This document shows positions 26,711 to 34,618 of a DNA stretch of 64,000 nucleotides, piece by piece. The translations under genes were made by a program, and so were the position numbers. Under the pieces are notes generated by a model, which worked only from the letters and a program-made list of their open reading frames with translations, had not been told where the DNA came from and did no database searches. Every line of letters starts with the position of its first letter. Position 1 is the stretch's first letter. The stretch is from assembly GCA_036504335.1 (NCBI GenBank), contig DASXVJ010000016.1, positions 9,394 to 73,393 on the forward strand, read 5' to 3'. This DNA comes from Fen-183 sp036504335. Lineage in GTDB: Bacteria; Acidobacteriota; Thermoanaerobaculia; UBA5066.

Positions 26711-29053
26711 ATGAACCCCAATCAGCTCCGTGACGCGGCCCTTGCGGCTCTCAAGCCGAAGGGCCAGCGCGTCCTTCCTTTCAGCGACCTCGCCCGCAAG
26801 GTCTTCGGCCTCGCGCCCACCGCGGCAGACGAGGACGATCTGCGCGCCGCCGTCGCCGACCTCGAGCGGCGCGGCGAGATCGTGCGGGTGCGCGGCGAGA
26901 AGCTCTCCCTCATCGAGTTCACCGACTTCCAGGCCGGCACGCTCGCCGTGCGCGGCGAGGGCCGCGCGTTCCTTCTCTCGGGAGTGCCCGGCGTGCCCGA
27001 CACCCCGGTCACGTCTCTCGGGAGCGCGCTCGACGGCGACGTGGTCCTCGTGCGCGTCGAAGCCGCGAAGGCGGCGCCGAAACCGAGAGGCGGCCGTCCG
27101 CCTCGCTTCGATCCCCGCCCGGCGGGACCCGTCGTCAAGGTGCTCGTCCGCCGGCGCGAAATGGTCGTCGGCAAGATCGTGCGCGGGCCGGAGGGGACGT
27201 TCGTCGTCCCGTTCGACCGCAAGATCGACGCGCGCCTCGCGGTGCCGGACGGCAAGGACCTGAACGCGCCCGACGGGATCTTCGTCGAGGCCCGGATCAT
27301 CGCGTACCCGGACGACAAGCGCCTCGCGCTGGCGGAGGTGACCGAGACGATCGGCTTCGAGGGCGACGCCGGCGTGGACGTCGAGGTCGTGGCCCGCAAG
27401 TGGGGGATCCCGCGGAAGTACCCCGAGACCGTGATCGCGGAGGCCGAGGCTTCCGTGCGCGAGCTGGGCGAGGACGAGCGGCGCCAGCGGACGGATTTCA
27501 CCGGCCGCACGATCGTCACGATCGACGGCGAGACCGCGCGCGACTTCGACGACGCGATCGAGGCCGAGCAGCTCCCGAACGGCGGATTCCGGATCGGCAT
27601 CCACATCGCGGACGTCTCGCACTACGTCCCGGTCGGGAGCGCTCTCGACGCCGAGGCGTACGAGCGCGGCACGTCCGTCTACTTCCCGGACCGCGCGATC
27701 GCCATGCTCCCCGAGCGCCTCTCGAACGACCTCTGCTCGCTCCGGCCGGACGAGGAGCGCCGCACGGTGTCGGCCGTCCTCACGCTGGACAAGCACGGGG
27801 AGACGGTCAAGAGCGAGTTCTACCGCTCGCTGATCAAGTCACGGGCGCGTCTCACATATACGGCAGTAGGGGATTTCTTAGAAAAGGAAGAAGGGCGCCG
27901 CGGCGGCCCGCCTCGGAGCGCTCCGGCGGCGGCCGAGCTCTCTTCACCCTCTAAGAAAATCTCCTCTCCCTCTTCTCCCATCTCCTCCGAAGTCGGAGAC
28001 ATGCTGCGCGTCGCGCAGCGCGCCGCGCACGCGCTGCAGTCGCGCCGCGTGCGGCGCGGGTCGCTGGACTTCGACCTGCCGGACTCGGACGTCATCCTCG
28101 GCGAGGAGGGCGAGGCCGTCGCGATCCTCAAGGCCGTGCGCAACGAGGCGCACCGGCTCGTCGAGGAGTTCATGCTGGCCGCCAACGAAGCCGTGGCGCG
28201 GCATCTCATGTTCGTGCCGACCCCCGCGCTCTACCGCGTTCACGACCGCCCCGACGAGACGCGGCTCGCGGCGCTGCGCGTCGTCCTCGGCCCCCTCGGC
28301 TACGACCTCCCGGAGGACGAGGAAGAGGTCACGCCGGCGATGTTCCAGGCCATCCTCGACCAGGCGGAGGGCAAGCCAGAAGAGCGCTTCGTGGACGACC
28401 TCGTCCTGCGCTCGCAGAAAAAGGCCCTCTATTCGGAGGATTGCCGCGGGCACTACGCCCTCGCCGCCACGTACTACGCGCACTTCACGTCCCCGATCCG
28501 GCGCTATCCGGACCTCCTCGTCCACCGCGCTCTCGTGGGGTGGATCGCGGCCCGCCGCGCTCCGCAGCCCGAGGAGGCCGAGGGCCGCACGCGCTGGTTC
28601 CGCGAGGCGGCGCTCCACTGCTCGTCGCGCGAGCGGCGCGCCGAGTCCGCCGAGCGCGAAGCGGTCGCGTGGAAAAAGTTCGTCTTCCTCGCCAAGCGCG
28701 TCGGCGACGAATTCTGGGCGTACGTCTCGGCCGTCGTCGGCTTCGGTCTCTTCGTGACGCTCGAGGACATCTACGTCGACGGCCTCATTCCGATCTCGTC
28801 TCTGGAAGACGACTTCTACCGGTACGAGGACGTCGAGCATCGCCTCGTCGGCGCCTCGTCGGGCCGCGTCTACCGCCTCGGAGACCGGCTGCGCGTCAAA
28901 CTCGTGAAGGCCGACTCCGAGAAACGTGGGCTGGACTTCGTGCCGGTCGGCGCGAGCGCGGGCCCGAAGAGCCGGAGCCGCGTGGAAGCTCTCCGGGGCC
29001 GGCAGCGGCGGCCAGCGCCGCGCCGGGGTCCCGCCCCGCGCAGGCGGCGCTGA
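26711..29053 (+). CDS. rnr: Ribonuclease R with an in-frame repeat insertion
   Basis: 780 residues. An N-terminal winged helix and cold-shock-like domains (1-250) precede the RNB catalytic domain with TIDGETARDFDDAIEAE near residue 277, whose aspartates hold magnesium, then a C-terminal S1 domain (about 665-740) and a basic tail. It degrades structured RNA 3' to 5'. Residues about 386-424 (DFLEKEEGRR...SSPSKKISSPSSP) are encoded by hairpin repeat 7 and replace the usual linker inside the RNB domain, after LTYTAVGD. Stop overlaps der (TGATG). Confidence 0.93.
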   Translation: MNPNQLRDAALAALKPKGQRVLPFSDLARKVFGLAPTAADEDDLRAAVADLERRGEIVRVRGEKLSLIEFTDFQAGTLAVRGEGRAFLLSGVPGVPDTPVTSLGSALDGDVVLVRVEAAKAAPKPRGGRPPRFDPRPAGPVVKVLVRRREMVVGKIVRGPEGTFVVPFDRKIDARLAVPDGKDLNAPDGIFVEARIIAYPDDKRLALAEVTETIGFEGDAGVDVEVVARKWGIPRKYPETVIAEAEASVRELGEDERRQRTDFTGRTIVTIDGETARDFDDAIEAEQLPNGGFRIGIHIADVSHYVPVGSALDAEAYERGTSVYFPDRAIAMLPERLSNDLCSLRPDEERRTVSAVLTLDKHGETVKSEFYRSLIKSRARLTYTAVGDFLEKEEGRRGGPPRSAPAAAELSSPSKKISSPSSPISSEVGDMLRVAQRAAHALQSRRVRRGSLDFDLPDSDVILGEEGEAVAILKAVRNEAHRLVEEFMLAANEAVARHLMFVPTPALYRVHDRPDETRLAALRVVLGPLGYDLPEDEEEVTPAMFQAILDQAEGKPEERFVDDLVLRSQKKALYSEDCRGHYALAATYYAHFTSPIRRYPDLLVHRALVGWIAARRAPQPEEAEGRTRWFREAALHCSSRERRAESAEREAVAWKKFVFLAKRVGDEFWAYVSAVVGFGLFVTLEDIYVDGLIPISSLEDDFYRYEDVEHRLVGASSGRVYRLGDRLRVKLVKADSEKRGLDFVPVGASAGPKSRSRVEALRGRQRRPAPRRGPAPRRRR
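27871..27967. repeat. Hairpin repeat 7, in frame in the RNase R gene
   Basis: Left core TTCTTAGAA at 27875-27883 is read FLE; the right core CTCTAAGAA at 27949-27957 is read SKK. The arms pair over TTTCTTAGA and again in GGAAGA/TCTTC beyond a mismatch. The loop is very GC-rich. After the right arm comes ATCTCCTCTCCCTCTTCTCC, the pyrimidine tract seen beside other right arms. Confidence 0.75.
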
Positions 29054-30414
29054 TGGCGGCCTTCAAGGTCGTCCTCGTCGGGCGCCCGAACGTCGGGAAG
29101 TCCGCCCTCTTCAACCGCCTCGCCGGCGAGAGGCGGGCGCTCGTCCACGACCAGCCGGGGATGACGCGCGACGCGCTCGCGGTCGTCGCGAAGACCCCGA
29201 ACGGACGCGCCTACGAGCTCGTCGACACGGGAGGCCTGGACCTCGACGCCGCGGGCGGCTTCGCGGCGTGGACCAGCGACCGGACGCTCTCGACGGTCGC
29301 CGACGCGGACCTCCTGATCTTCGTCCTCGACGGCGTGTCGGGCCGGCTGCCGGAGGACGAGAGGATCGCCCAGCGCCTCCACGCGCTCGGCAAGCGGGTC
29401 CTCGTCGCCTGGAACAAGATCGACGCGAAGTCCGCCGCGAATTCGACGGCGGACGCGTACCAGCTCGGCTTCCCGCAGGTCGTGGGCGTCTCGGCGCTGC
29501 ACGGAACGGGCGCCGACGAGATCTTCGACGCCATCGAAGCCGCCGTCCCGGCCGACCTCGACCCCGACACCCGCACCGAGCCCCTCCCGATCGCGATCGT
29601 GGGCCGCCCGAACGTCGGGAAGTCGTCCATCGTGAACGCGCTTCTCGGCCGCGATCGCGTGATGGTGTCGGAGATCGCCGGAACCACCCGGGACGCGATC
29701 GACTGCCGCCTCTCCGTCAACGGCCGCGAGTACGTGCTCGTCGACACGGCGGGCATCCGCAAGAAGGGGCGCACGACCGACGCCCCCGAGGTGCTCTCGG
29801 TCGTGGCGGCGCGCAAGTCCATGGAGCGCGCCCGGCTCGTCGTGATCGTCTTCGACGCCGGCGACGGCATCACGGCGCAGGACGCCCACATCGCGGGCTA
29901 CGCGGAGGAAGCCGGCCGCGGCCTCCTGCTCGTCGCGAACAAGTGGGACCTCGTCGAGAAGGACCACGAGAAGGTCCGCGAGATGAAGCAGGACGTCGTC
30001 CGCCGATTCGTCTTCCTGCGCAACGCGCCGTTCCTGCCGATCTCCGCCAAGACGGGGAAGGGCGTCGGGCGCATCCTGACCGAAGCGGACGCGCTCGCGA
30101 AGCGCTTCGCGACGCGCATGTCCACCGGCGAGCTGAACCGCGTCCTCCAGAAGGCGTTCCAGCGCGAGCTCCCGAAGGGGCGCTCGGGCCGCGAGCTCCG
30201 CATCCGGTACGCGGTCCAGGTCGCGTCCGAGCCGCCGCTCGTGCGCCTTTTCGCGGACCGGGCCGAGGCGCTCCACTTCTCGTTCGAACGCTTCCTCCAG
30301 AACCGGATCCGCGAGCACTGGAAGCTGGACGGCGTGCCCGTGAAGTTCATCGTGAGGCCGGGGGACGAAAAGAACAGGGACGGACGGAAGAACGAGGAGA
30401 GAAGAACTTCTTAG
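29053..30414 (+). CDS. der: GTPase Der (EngA)
   Basis: 453 residues with the tandem GTPase arrangement unique to Der. The first G domain has GRPNVGKS (10-17), DTGG and NKID; the second has GRPNVGKSS (about 180), DTAGIRKKG and NKWD; a KH-like domain closes the protein. Der acts in 50S ribosome assembly. The last codons DEKNRDGRKNEERRTS are a charged tail and the TAG stop lies in the left arm of hairpin repeat 8. It overlaps the rnr stop. Confidence 0.95.
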   Translation: MAAFKVVLVGRPNVGKSALFNRLAGERRALVHDQPGMTRDALAVVAKTPNGRAYELVDTGGLDLDAAGGFAAWTSDRTLSTVADADLLIFVLDGVSGRLPEDERIAQRLHALGKRVLVAWNKIDAKSAANSTADAYQLGFPQVVGVSALHGTGADEIFDAIEAAVPADLDPDTRTEPLPIAIVGRPNVGKSSIVNALLGRDRVMVSEIAGTTRDAIDCRLSVNGREYVLVDTAGIRKKGRTTDAPEVLSVVAARKSMERARLVVIVFDAGDGITAQDAHIAGYAEEAGRGLLLVANKWDLVEKDHEKVREMKQDVVRRFVFLRNAPFLPISAKTGKGVGRILTEADALAKRFATRMSTGELNRVLQKAFQRELPKGRSGRELRIRYAVQVASEPPLVRLFADRAEALHFSFERFLQNRIREHWKLDGVPVKFIVRPGDEKNRDGRKNEERRTS

Positions 30415-30483
30415 AAGGTCCCGTGCGGTCGGCCGCGCCGAAGCCGCCCTCGCGAGCTTCTCGCTTCCTCCACCTTCTAAGAA
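30408..30483. repeat. Hairpin repeat 8, der-MerR intergenic region
   Basis: The arms TTCTTAGAAGGT (30408-30419) and ACCTTCTAAGAA (30472-30483) are perfectly complementary over 12 bp, with a 52-nt GC-rich loop. The TAG of the left arm ends der. The downstream MerR gene starts 46 bp after the right arm. Confidence 0.75.
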
Positions 30484-30528
30484 AATCCGAAATTCCCCGT
30501 CCCTTGTGCTAAAAACAAGCCGTTTACG

Positions 30529-31047
30529 ATGGCCGATAGCGCGAACTCCGGCGGCGAAACCCGGTACAAGATCGGAGACGTTTGTCGAATCGCGGACGTT
30601 CAGCCGTACGTGCTGCGCTACTGGGAGTCCGAGTTCCCGGTCCTCGCGCCCGACAAGTCGATCCCCGGTCCGCGCACCTACAGCGCGCGCGAGCTGAAGC
30701 TCATCGAACGGATCAAGCGCCTGCTCTACGACGAGGGCTACACGATCGCCGGCGCCAAGAAGCGCCTCGAGAGCGAAGGCAGCGGCAAGGCCGAATCGAA
30801 GGACGCCGGAGCGGACACGAATCCCGCGGTCATCCCGATCCCCGAAGCGCCGAAGCCCCCGAAGGCCGAGAAACCGCGCCCGCCCCGTCCCACGAAGGCC
30901 GCCGTCGAGCTGCCCGCGCCCGAGGTCACGAAGCCCGTGGAAGTCGCCGCCGGGCCGCCTCAGTGGGTCCCCGCCGACGACCGCGTCGTGCGTGCGGTGG
31001 CCGAGCTGAAGGAACTCCTGGACCTCCTGTCGCGCCCGCTGCCGTAG
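30529..31047 (+). CDS. MerR-family transcriptional regulator
   Basis: 172 residues. The N-terminal winged helix YKIGDVCRIADVQPYVLRYWESEFPVLAPDKSIPGPRTYSARELKLIERIKRLLYDEGYTIAGAKKRL (about 12-82) is the MerR DNA-binding domain of the single-domain type often found next to ihf or tRNA genes. It is followed by an extended Pro/Lys/Ala-rich region and a short C-terminal amphipathic helix. No effector-binding cysteines are seen. Target genes unknown. Confidence 0.85.
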   Translation: MADSANSGGETRYKIGDVCRIADVQPYVLRYWESEFPVLAPDKSIPGPRTYSARELKLIERIKRLLYDEGYTIAGAKKRLESEGSGKAESKDAGADTNPAVIPIPEAPKPPKAEKPRPPRPTKAAVELPAPEVTKPVEVAAGPPQWVPADDRVVRAVAELKELLDLLSRPLP

Positions 31048-31089
31048 GCGAGCGCGACTCGCGTCTCGTTCTTTCGTCTGCCTGGCGCC

Positions 31090-31902
31090 CTACTTCTGGT
31101 CGACGGGAACCTGCGACGACACGAGCTGAGGGTTGAGCGTCTTCAGGAACGAGAAGACGTCCTGCACCTTGCCGTTCTCGTTCTGCTCCCAGGCCACGTT
31201 GCGGAACCGGAACTCGTCGGTCCGCGTCTTGGCGACCCACTCGAAACACTCATTTCCGCCGGCCCTCTTGAGGCAGGTGAGCTGCTGCTCCGTGAGGCTC
31301 TTCAGGGGGACGAGGAGGTTCTTGGTGACGTCCTTCGCGTCGGTCCAGCGCAGCGTCTCATCCTTGACTTCGAGCATTCCCGGGTCCCAGCGGCTCTTGA
31401 ACAGAACAACGCCGGAGTTGCGCCGCGCGAGACCTTCCCACTTCGCCGTCGCGGGCGGCGTCGGGACCGGCGTGGGGGCCGGTGTCGGCGCAGGCGTCAT
31501 GACGGGAGCGGGAGCGGCGGCGGCCACCGCGGCGGCGGCTGCCGTTGCCGGCGGCGTCGCCATCCCCGCGAGCTCCATTTTCCGCTGTGTGATAGCGAGA
31601 ATGAGGTTCTCCGGGAGGCCGGCGTTTCGGAGGCGGACGATGTCCTCGGCCGAAAGCTCCTTCACGGCGTCCGTCGTCGAGAGGTATTTCTTCAGGAAGT
31701 CCTCGGAGAGGTTCGCCTTCCAGAGCTTGATGATGTCGTCGACGAGCGTCGGGGTCGGGACGGGTGTGGGGGCCGTCATTCCCGACATCGTCGACGGGGC
31801 TGCCGCGGACGGCGTCGCCGCGGCAGGCGTGTTCTGGGCGTTCAGGGCGAGGGGGGCGAAGGCCAGAGCGGCCGTGGCCAGCCAGATTGAGATCCTCTTC
31901 AT
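31090..31902 (-). CDS. Secreted Ala/Pro-rich protein of unknown function
   Basis: 270 residues with a signal peptide (MKRISIWLATAALAFAPLALNAQ). A helical segment (LVDDIIKLWKANLSEDFLKKYLSTTDAVKELSAEDIVRLRNAGLPENLILAITQR, about 53-108) resembles repeats that mediate protein contacts; a Pro/Thr/Ala linker (110-150) follows and then a beta-rich C-terminal domain with two Cys. A good ribosome site (AAGGAG) precedes the ATG. Probably periplasmic. Confidence 0.7.
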   Translation of the reverse strand: MKRISIWLATAALAFAPLALNAQNTPAAATPSAAAPSTMSGMTAPTPVPTPTLVDDIIKLWKANLSEDFLKKYLSTTDAVKELSAEDIVRLRNAGLPENLILAITQRKMELAGMATPPATAAAAAVAAAAPAPVMTPAPTPAPTPVPTPPATAKWEGLARRNSGVVLFKSRWDPGMLEVKDETLRWTDAKDVTKNLLVPLKSLTEQQLTCLKRAGGNECFEWVAKTRTDEFRFRNVAWEQNENGKVQDVFSFLKTLNPQLVSSQVPVDQK

Positions 31903-31978
31903 GCGAACACTCCTTCAGTTTCTGCGCCGATGCTACAACGGATGGAACTCGTGAGAGATCGAGGGGTCGAAGCCATGG

Positions 31979-32015
31979 TATAAACCGCTACCCCCGAAGG
32001 GCTTCGCGCCCTTCG
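31979..32015 (+). promoter_or_regulatory. Putative -10 box and leader hairpin before tRNA-Pro
   Basis: TATAAA (31979-31984) is followed by a perfect 8-bp hairpin CGAAGGGC/GCCCTTCG (31995-32015) just before the tRNA. No convincing -35 box is seen. The hairpin could mark the 5' leader removed during tRNA processing. Confidence 0.35.
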
Positions 32016-32030
32016 ACGCGAGTCCTCGGT

Positions 32031-32107
32031 CGGGACGTGGCGCAGCCTGGTAGCGTACTTGAATGGGGTTCAAGGGGTCGTGGGTTCGAATCCCACCGTC
32101 CCGACCA
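32031..32107 (+). tRNA. tRNA-Pro (GGG), integration site
   Basis: 77 nt with encoded CCA. The acceptor stem is CGGGACG/CGTCCCG, the anticodon stem CTTGA/TCAAG encloses loop ATGGGGT with anticodon GGG, and the T arm has GGTTCGAATCC. Its 3' end (from 32085) is the left copy of the 27-bp attachment core. Confidence 0.96.
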
Positions 32108-32111
32108 TCTC
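32085..32111 (+). other. attL core (3' end of tRNA-Pro)
   Basis: 27 bp identical to 45420-45446. It comprises the T-loop to CCA part of the tRNA plus four bases, so the tRNA gene stays intact after integration. Confidence 0.9.
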
Positions 32112-32144
32112 CAACCGACGACTTTCAGACAGATCAGACACTTA

Positions 32145-32168
32145 GGCCCGCCAGAGCGGGCCTTTCTT
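32145..32168 (+). terminator. Terminator after tRNA-Pro
   Basis: GGCCCGC, loop CAGA and GCGGGCC form a 7-bp stem followed by TTTCTT. It starts 38 bp after the tRNA, already on the element side. Confidence 0.75.
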
Positions 32169-32188
32169 GTCGGTCCCGTCGGGGGTTT

Positions 32189-32222
32189 CTGGGCCCGAAC
32201 GGGCCCAGAACGGGCCCAAACG
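32189..32222. repeat. GGGCCC tandem repeats near attL
   Basis: Three GGGCCC units spaced 10-11 bp apart (GGGCCCGAAC, GGGCCCAGAAC, GGGCCCAAAC). A closely related pair, ACGGGCCCAAAG, occurs at 45338-45361 in the 3' end of the integrase gene, close to attR. These could be integrase arm sites. The rest of 32170-32354 shows nothing else I can name. Confidence 0.5.
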
Positions 32223-32354
32223 GTACGCGAGGCGCGAGAGGGGCGGCCCGGCGCGCCCCGTGCCTCGCCCCGGTCTTCGGAGGACGACGTCCCGCGCTCC
32301 GCATGGCGGGCGGAGGTCGGGCGTCCCAGAGGCTCCTCGCGCGTCGGGCCCAAT

Positions 32355-32579
32355 TCAGCGGGCTGGCGACGTCCGGGAGCTCGGCCTCGGCCGCGGGACG
32401 GTCGCGAAGGCGCCGAAGCCGGTCGGCCTCGAGCATCCGAGCGTCGGGCACTCCCTCATCGAGTTGGCGCCCGACGGTGCGACGACGAACGAGCGGCAGT
32501 CGCGGCAAAAGAAATTCGCCCGGCCCTCGACGTGGGCGCCTCGAGGCGTGTCGGGCGTCGCGACGGAGCCGGTGGACAT
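32355..32579 (-). CDS. Small zinc-ribbon protein at the element's left end
   Basis: 74 residues with FFCRDCRSFVVAPSGANSMRECPTLGC, two CxxC/CxxxxC-type pairs that could bind zinc. Third codon positions are almost all G or C, as in real genes here, and the frame has a TACCAT box (32588-32593) eight bases before the ATG, as in leaderless genes. It is divergent from the methyltransferase gene, 111 bp away. Function unknown. Confidence 0.5.
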   Translation of the reverse strand: MSTGSVATPDTPRGAHVEGRANFFCRDCRSFVVAPSGANSMRECPTLGCSRPTGFGAFATVPRPRPSSRTSPAR

Positions 32580-32690
32580 GGGGCGTCATGGTAGCGCCGC
32601 CGGCCGCCCACTGTAGGACTCCCTCCGCAAACAGGCCTCGGTGTTCGGTGTTCCGAGCTCAGACGCCTCGGGCAGTTATCATCTTCAGAA

Positions 32691-34253
32691 ATGAAAGCTC
32701 GTCAGTCCGCGCTCGTCGACACGCGGATCGTCCATTGCGGCGATTGCCTCGACCAGCTCCAAAAGCTCCCCAACGCTTGCATTGACCTCGTCTACATCGA
32801 CCCACCCTTCAACTCAAATCGAAACTACGAGGTGTTCTGGGGCGAGACGAAGGAAAAGAGGTCTTTCGAGGACCGTCACGCCTCGACTGAGGCATACATC
32901 GACTTCATGCGGCCGCGCTGTGTGGAGCTCTCGCGCGTCCTGAAGAAGACGGGCTCCTTCTACTATCACTGCGATTGGCACGCCTCGCACTATGTGAAGG
33001 TGATGCTCGATCAGATTTTCGGGGAGAACAATTTTCTCAACGAGATCATCTGGAAGCGAGCGGACTCGCACAACGACGCAACAAAGCAGTTTCCGGTCGT
33101 TAGCGATTCGATCTTCCTTTACTCAGGCGGCGGTCGGTACAAGTTCACGCCGCAACACACGGGCTATCCCTCCGAGACTCTACGGAACTGGTACGTCTGG
33201 CTCGACCTGCCCGGCGGTTCGACGCGCCGAATGACGAAAGAGGAACTCGCGAACCAGTCCATTCCTTACGGGGCGCGACGCTTCAACACGGGCGACATGT
33301 CCGCTCCGGCCGGCGGCGGAATGGCGGCAATCAACAAGAAGACCGGGAAGCCAAACGGCTGGTACGTCTACAAGGGATTCCAACCTCCCGAGCGCGGCTG
33401 GCGCTACAGCCCGGACACGATGGCCGACCTGGACAAGAAGGGCCTTCTGCTGTTCCCGAAGGACAAAAACGGCCGGATCATGTTTAAGCGATACCTTGAC
33501 GAGCAAGACGGGCCCGTCCTGGGCAACGTGTGGACCGACATCAATCAGATTCGCGCGAACGATGCCGAGCGCCTCGGCTATCCGACACAGAAGCCGCTAG
33601 CCCTCCTCGACCGCATCATCCAAGCGAGCAGCGAACCAAACGATATCGTCCTCGACGCCTTTTGCGGATGTGGGACGGCTCTGGTTTCGGCGCAGAAGCT
33701 GAATCGCCAGTGGATCGGTATCGACGTATCGCCGACGGCGTGCCGCGTGATGGCCAAACGTCTCCGCGACGAGACACGACTTTCTGAGGACGAGAAGCTC
33801 TGGAAGAAGGGCCGCGGTTTCATCGTCCGCGATCTTCCCTGGACGGAGGCACAGCTGCGGAAGATTCCGGCGTTCGAGTTTGAGAACTGGGCCGTGATCG
33901 CGCTCGGCGGCATCCCGAACAAGGCCCAGGTCGGCGACATGGGGATCGACGGACGCATCTTCCCGGTGTCGGCGGCCCCGAGAGCTTCGGGGCCCAACAC
34001 GGAGCTCGGATTCATGGACGACTGGTATCCGGTACAGGTGAAGCAGAAGGACAAGGCCGGTCGGCCCGATTTCGACGCCTTCGAGGCCGCCATGATCCGG
34101 ACGGACCGCAAGAAGGGATTCTTTGTCGCCTTCGATTTCTCGTCTGACGCTTTGACCGAGGCGGACCGGTTCTTCCGGAAGGAACACCGCATCATCATCC
34201 CGCTGACCGTGAGAGAGATCCTCGACGAACACATCGCCCGGAAGCTCGCCTGA
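32691..34253 (+). CDS. Adenine/cytosine-N4 DNA methyltransferase fused to an Mrr-like nuclease domain
   Basis: 520 residues. The first 365 are a beta-class DNA methyltransferase: the catalytic motif IDPPFNSNRNYEVF (about 41-54) comes before the AdoMet motif LDAFCGCGTALVSAQ (about 320-334). Residues about 385-515 look like a PD-(D/E)xK nuclease of the Mrr type: NWAVIALGGIPNKAQVGDMGIDGRIFPV then WYPVQVKQKDKAGRPDFDAFEAAM, with Asp of MGIDG and Gln-x-Lys of VQVKQ as candidate active residues. GC3 is lower than in neighbours, suggesting recent gain. A TATCAT box precedes the ATG by eight bases. Confidence 0.8.
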   Translation: MKARQSALVDTRIVHCGDCLDQLQKLPNACIDLVYIDPPFNSNRNYEVFWGETKEKRSFEDRHASTEAYIDFMRPRCVELSRVLKKTGSFYYHCDWHASHYVKVMLDQIFGENNFLNEIIWKRADSHNDATKQFPVVSDSIFLYSGGGRYKFTPQHTGYPSETLRNWYVWLDLPGGSTRRMTKEELANQSIPYGARRFNTGDMSAPAGGGMAAINKKTGKPNGWYVYKGFQPPERGWRYSPDTMADLDKKGLLLFPKDKNGRIMFKRYLDEQDGPVLGNVWTDINQIRANDAERLGYPTQKPLALLDRIIQASSEPNDIVLDAFCGCGTALVSAQKLNRQWIGIDVSPTACRVMAKRLRDETRLSEDEKLWKKGRGFIVRDLPWTEAQLRKIPAFEFENWAVIALGGIPNKAQVGDMGIDGRIFPVSAAPRASGPNTELGFMDDWYPVQVKQKDKAGRPDFDAFEAAMIRTDRKKGFFVAFDFSSDALTEADRFFRKEHRIIIPLTVREILDEHIARKLA

Positions 34254-34289
34254 CCGGCCGCGAATTCATCAAGACGATCCTCTGGGCCC

Positions 34290-34505
34290 ATGACGACCCG
34301 CCGCTCCGTCGACCTCGACGTCCCGCCGATCCCGCGGAAGACGGAGGAGCAGTCGTCGGCGCGGCTCCGGAGGTTCCCGCTCGTGGTCGACCCGTGGGCC
34401 GTCTTCCTGATGGCGGAGCGGCAGCGCGAGGCCGCGCGGGCGAAGGCGGTCGCGCGTCACGAGAGGGGAGAGCGGCGGCGCGCGATCCCGGCTAGTTCGA
34501 CCTAA
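34290..34505 (+). CDS. Small basic hypothetical protein
   Basis: 71 residues, Arg-rich at the end (RERGERRRAIPASST), with the middle FPLVVDPWAVFLMAERQREAARAKA predicted helical. No ribosome site stands out and no family is recognised. It lies 36 bp after the methyltransferase gene. Confidence 0.4.
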   Translation: MTTRRSVDLDVPPIPRKTEEQSSARLRRFPLVVDPWAVFLMAERQREAARAKAVARHERGERRRAIPASST

Positions 34506-34529
34506 CCGAGCCCCCCAACCTCGAGTACG

Positions 34530-34607
34530 CCAGCAAGCACAGAAGGCGATGCTTGCGTGCAAGCATGTGCTATGCTTGCCCGCAAGCAAGGCGCGCGTGC
34601 TTGCTGG
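34530..34607 (+). promoter_or_regulatory. Nested GCTTGC operator array upstream of the P63C gene
   Basis: Four TGCTTGC/GCAAGCA sites in 78 bp: CCAGCAAGCAC (34530-34540), the perfect palindrome ATGCTTGCGTGCAAGCAT (34549-34566), the perfect palindrome TGCTTGCCCGCAAGCA (34573-34588) and GTGCTTGCTGG (34597-34607), which is the exact inverse of the first. A TATGCT box lies within (34571-34576). The gene start is 12 bp beyond. A multi-site repressor of the element probably binds here. Confidence 0.65.
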
Positions 34608-34618
34608 GGAGGGAACGA

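Noticed and set aside
34530..34607. Possible CRISPR-like array or origin iterons
   Set aside because: The units are too short, irregularly spaced and internally palindromic; an operator array upstream of a gene explains them better, although a role in replication cannot be excluded.
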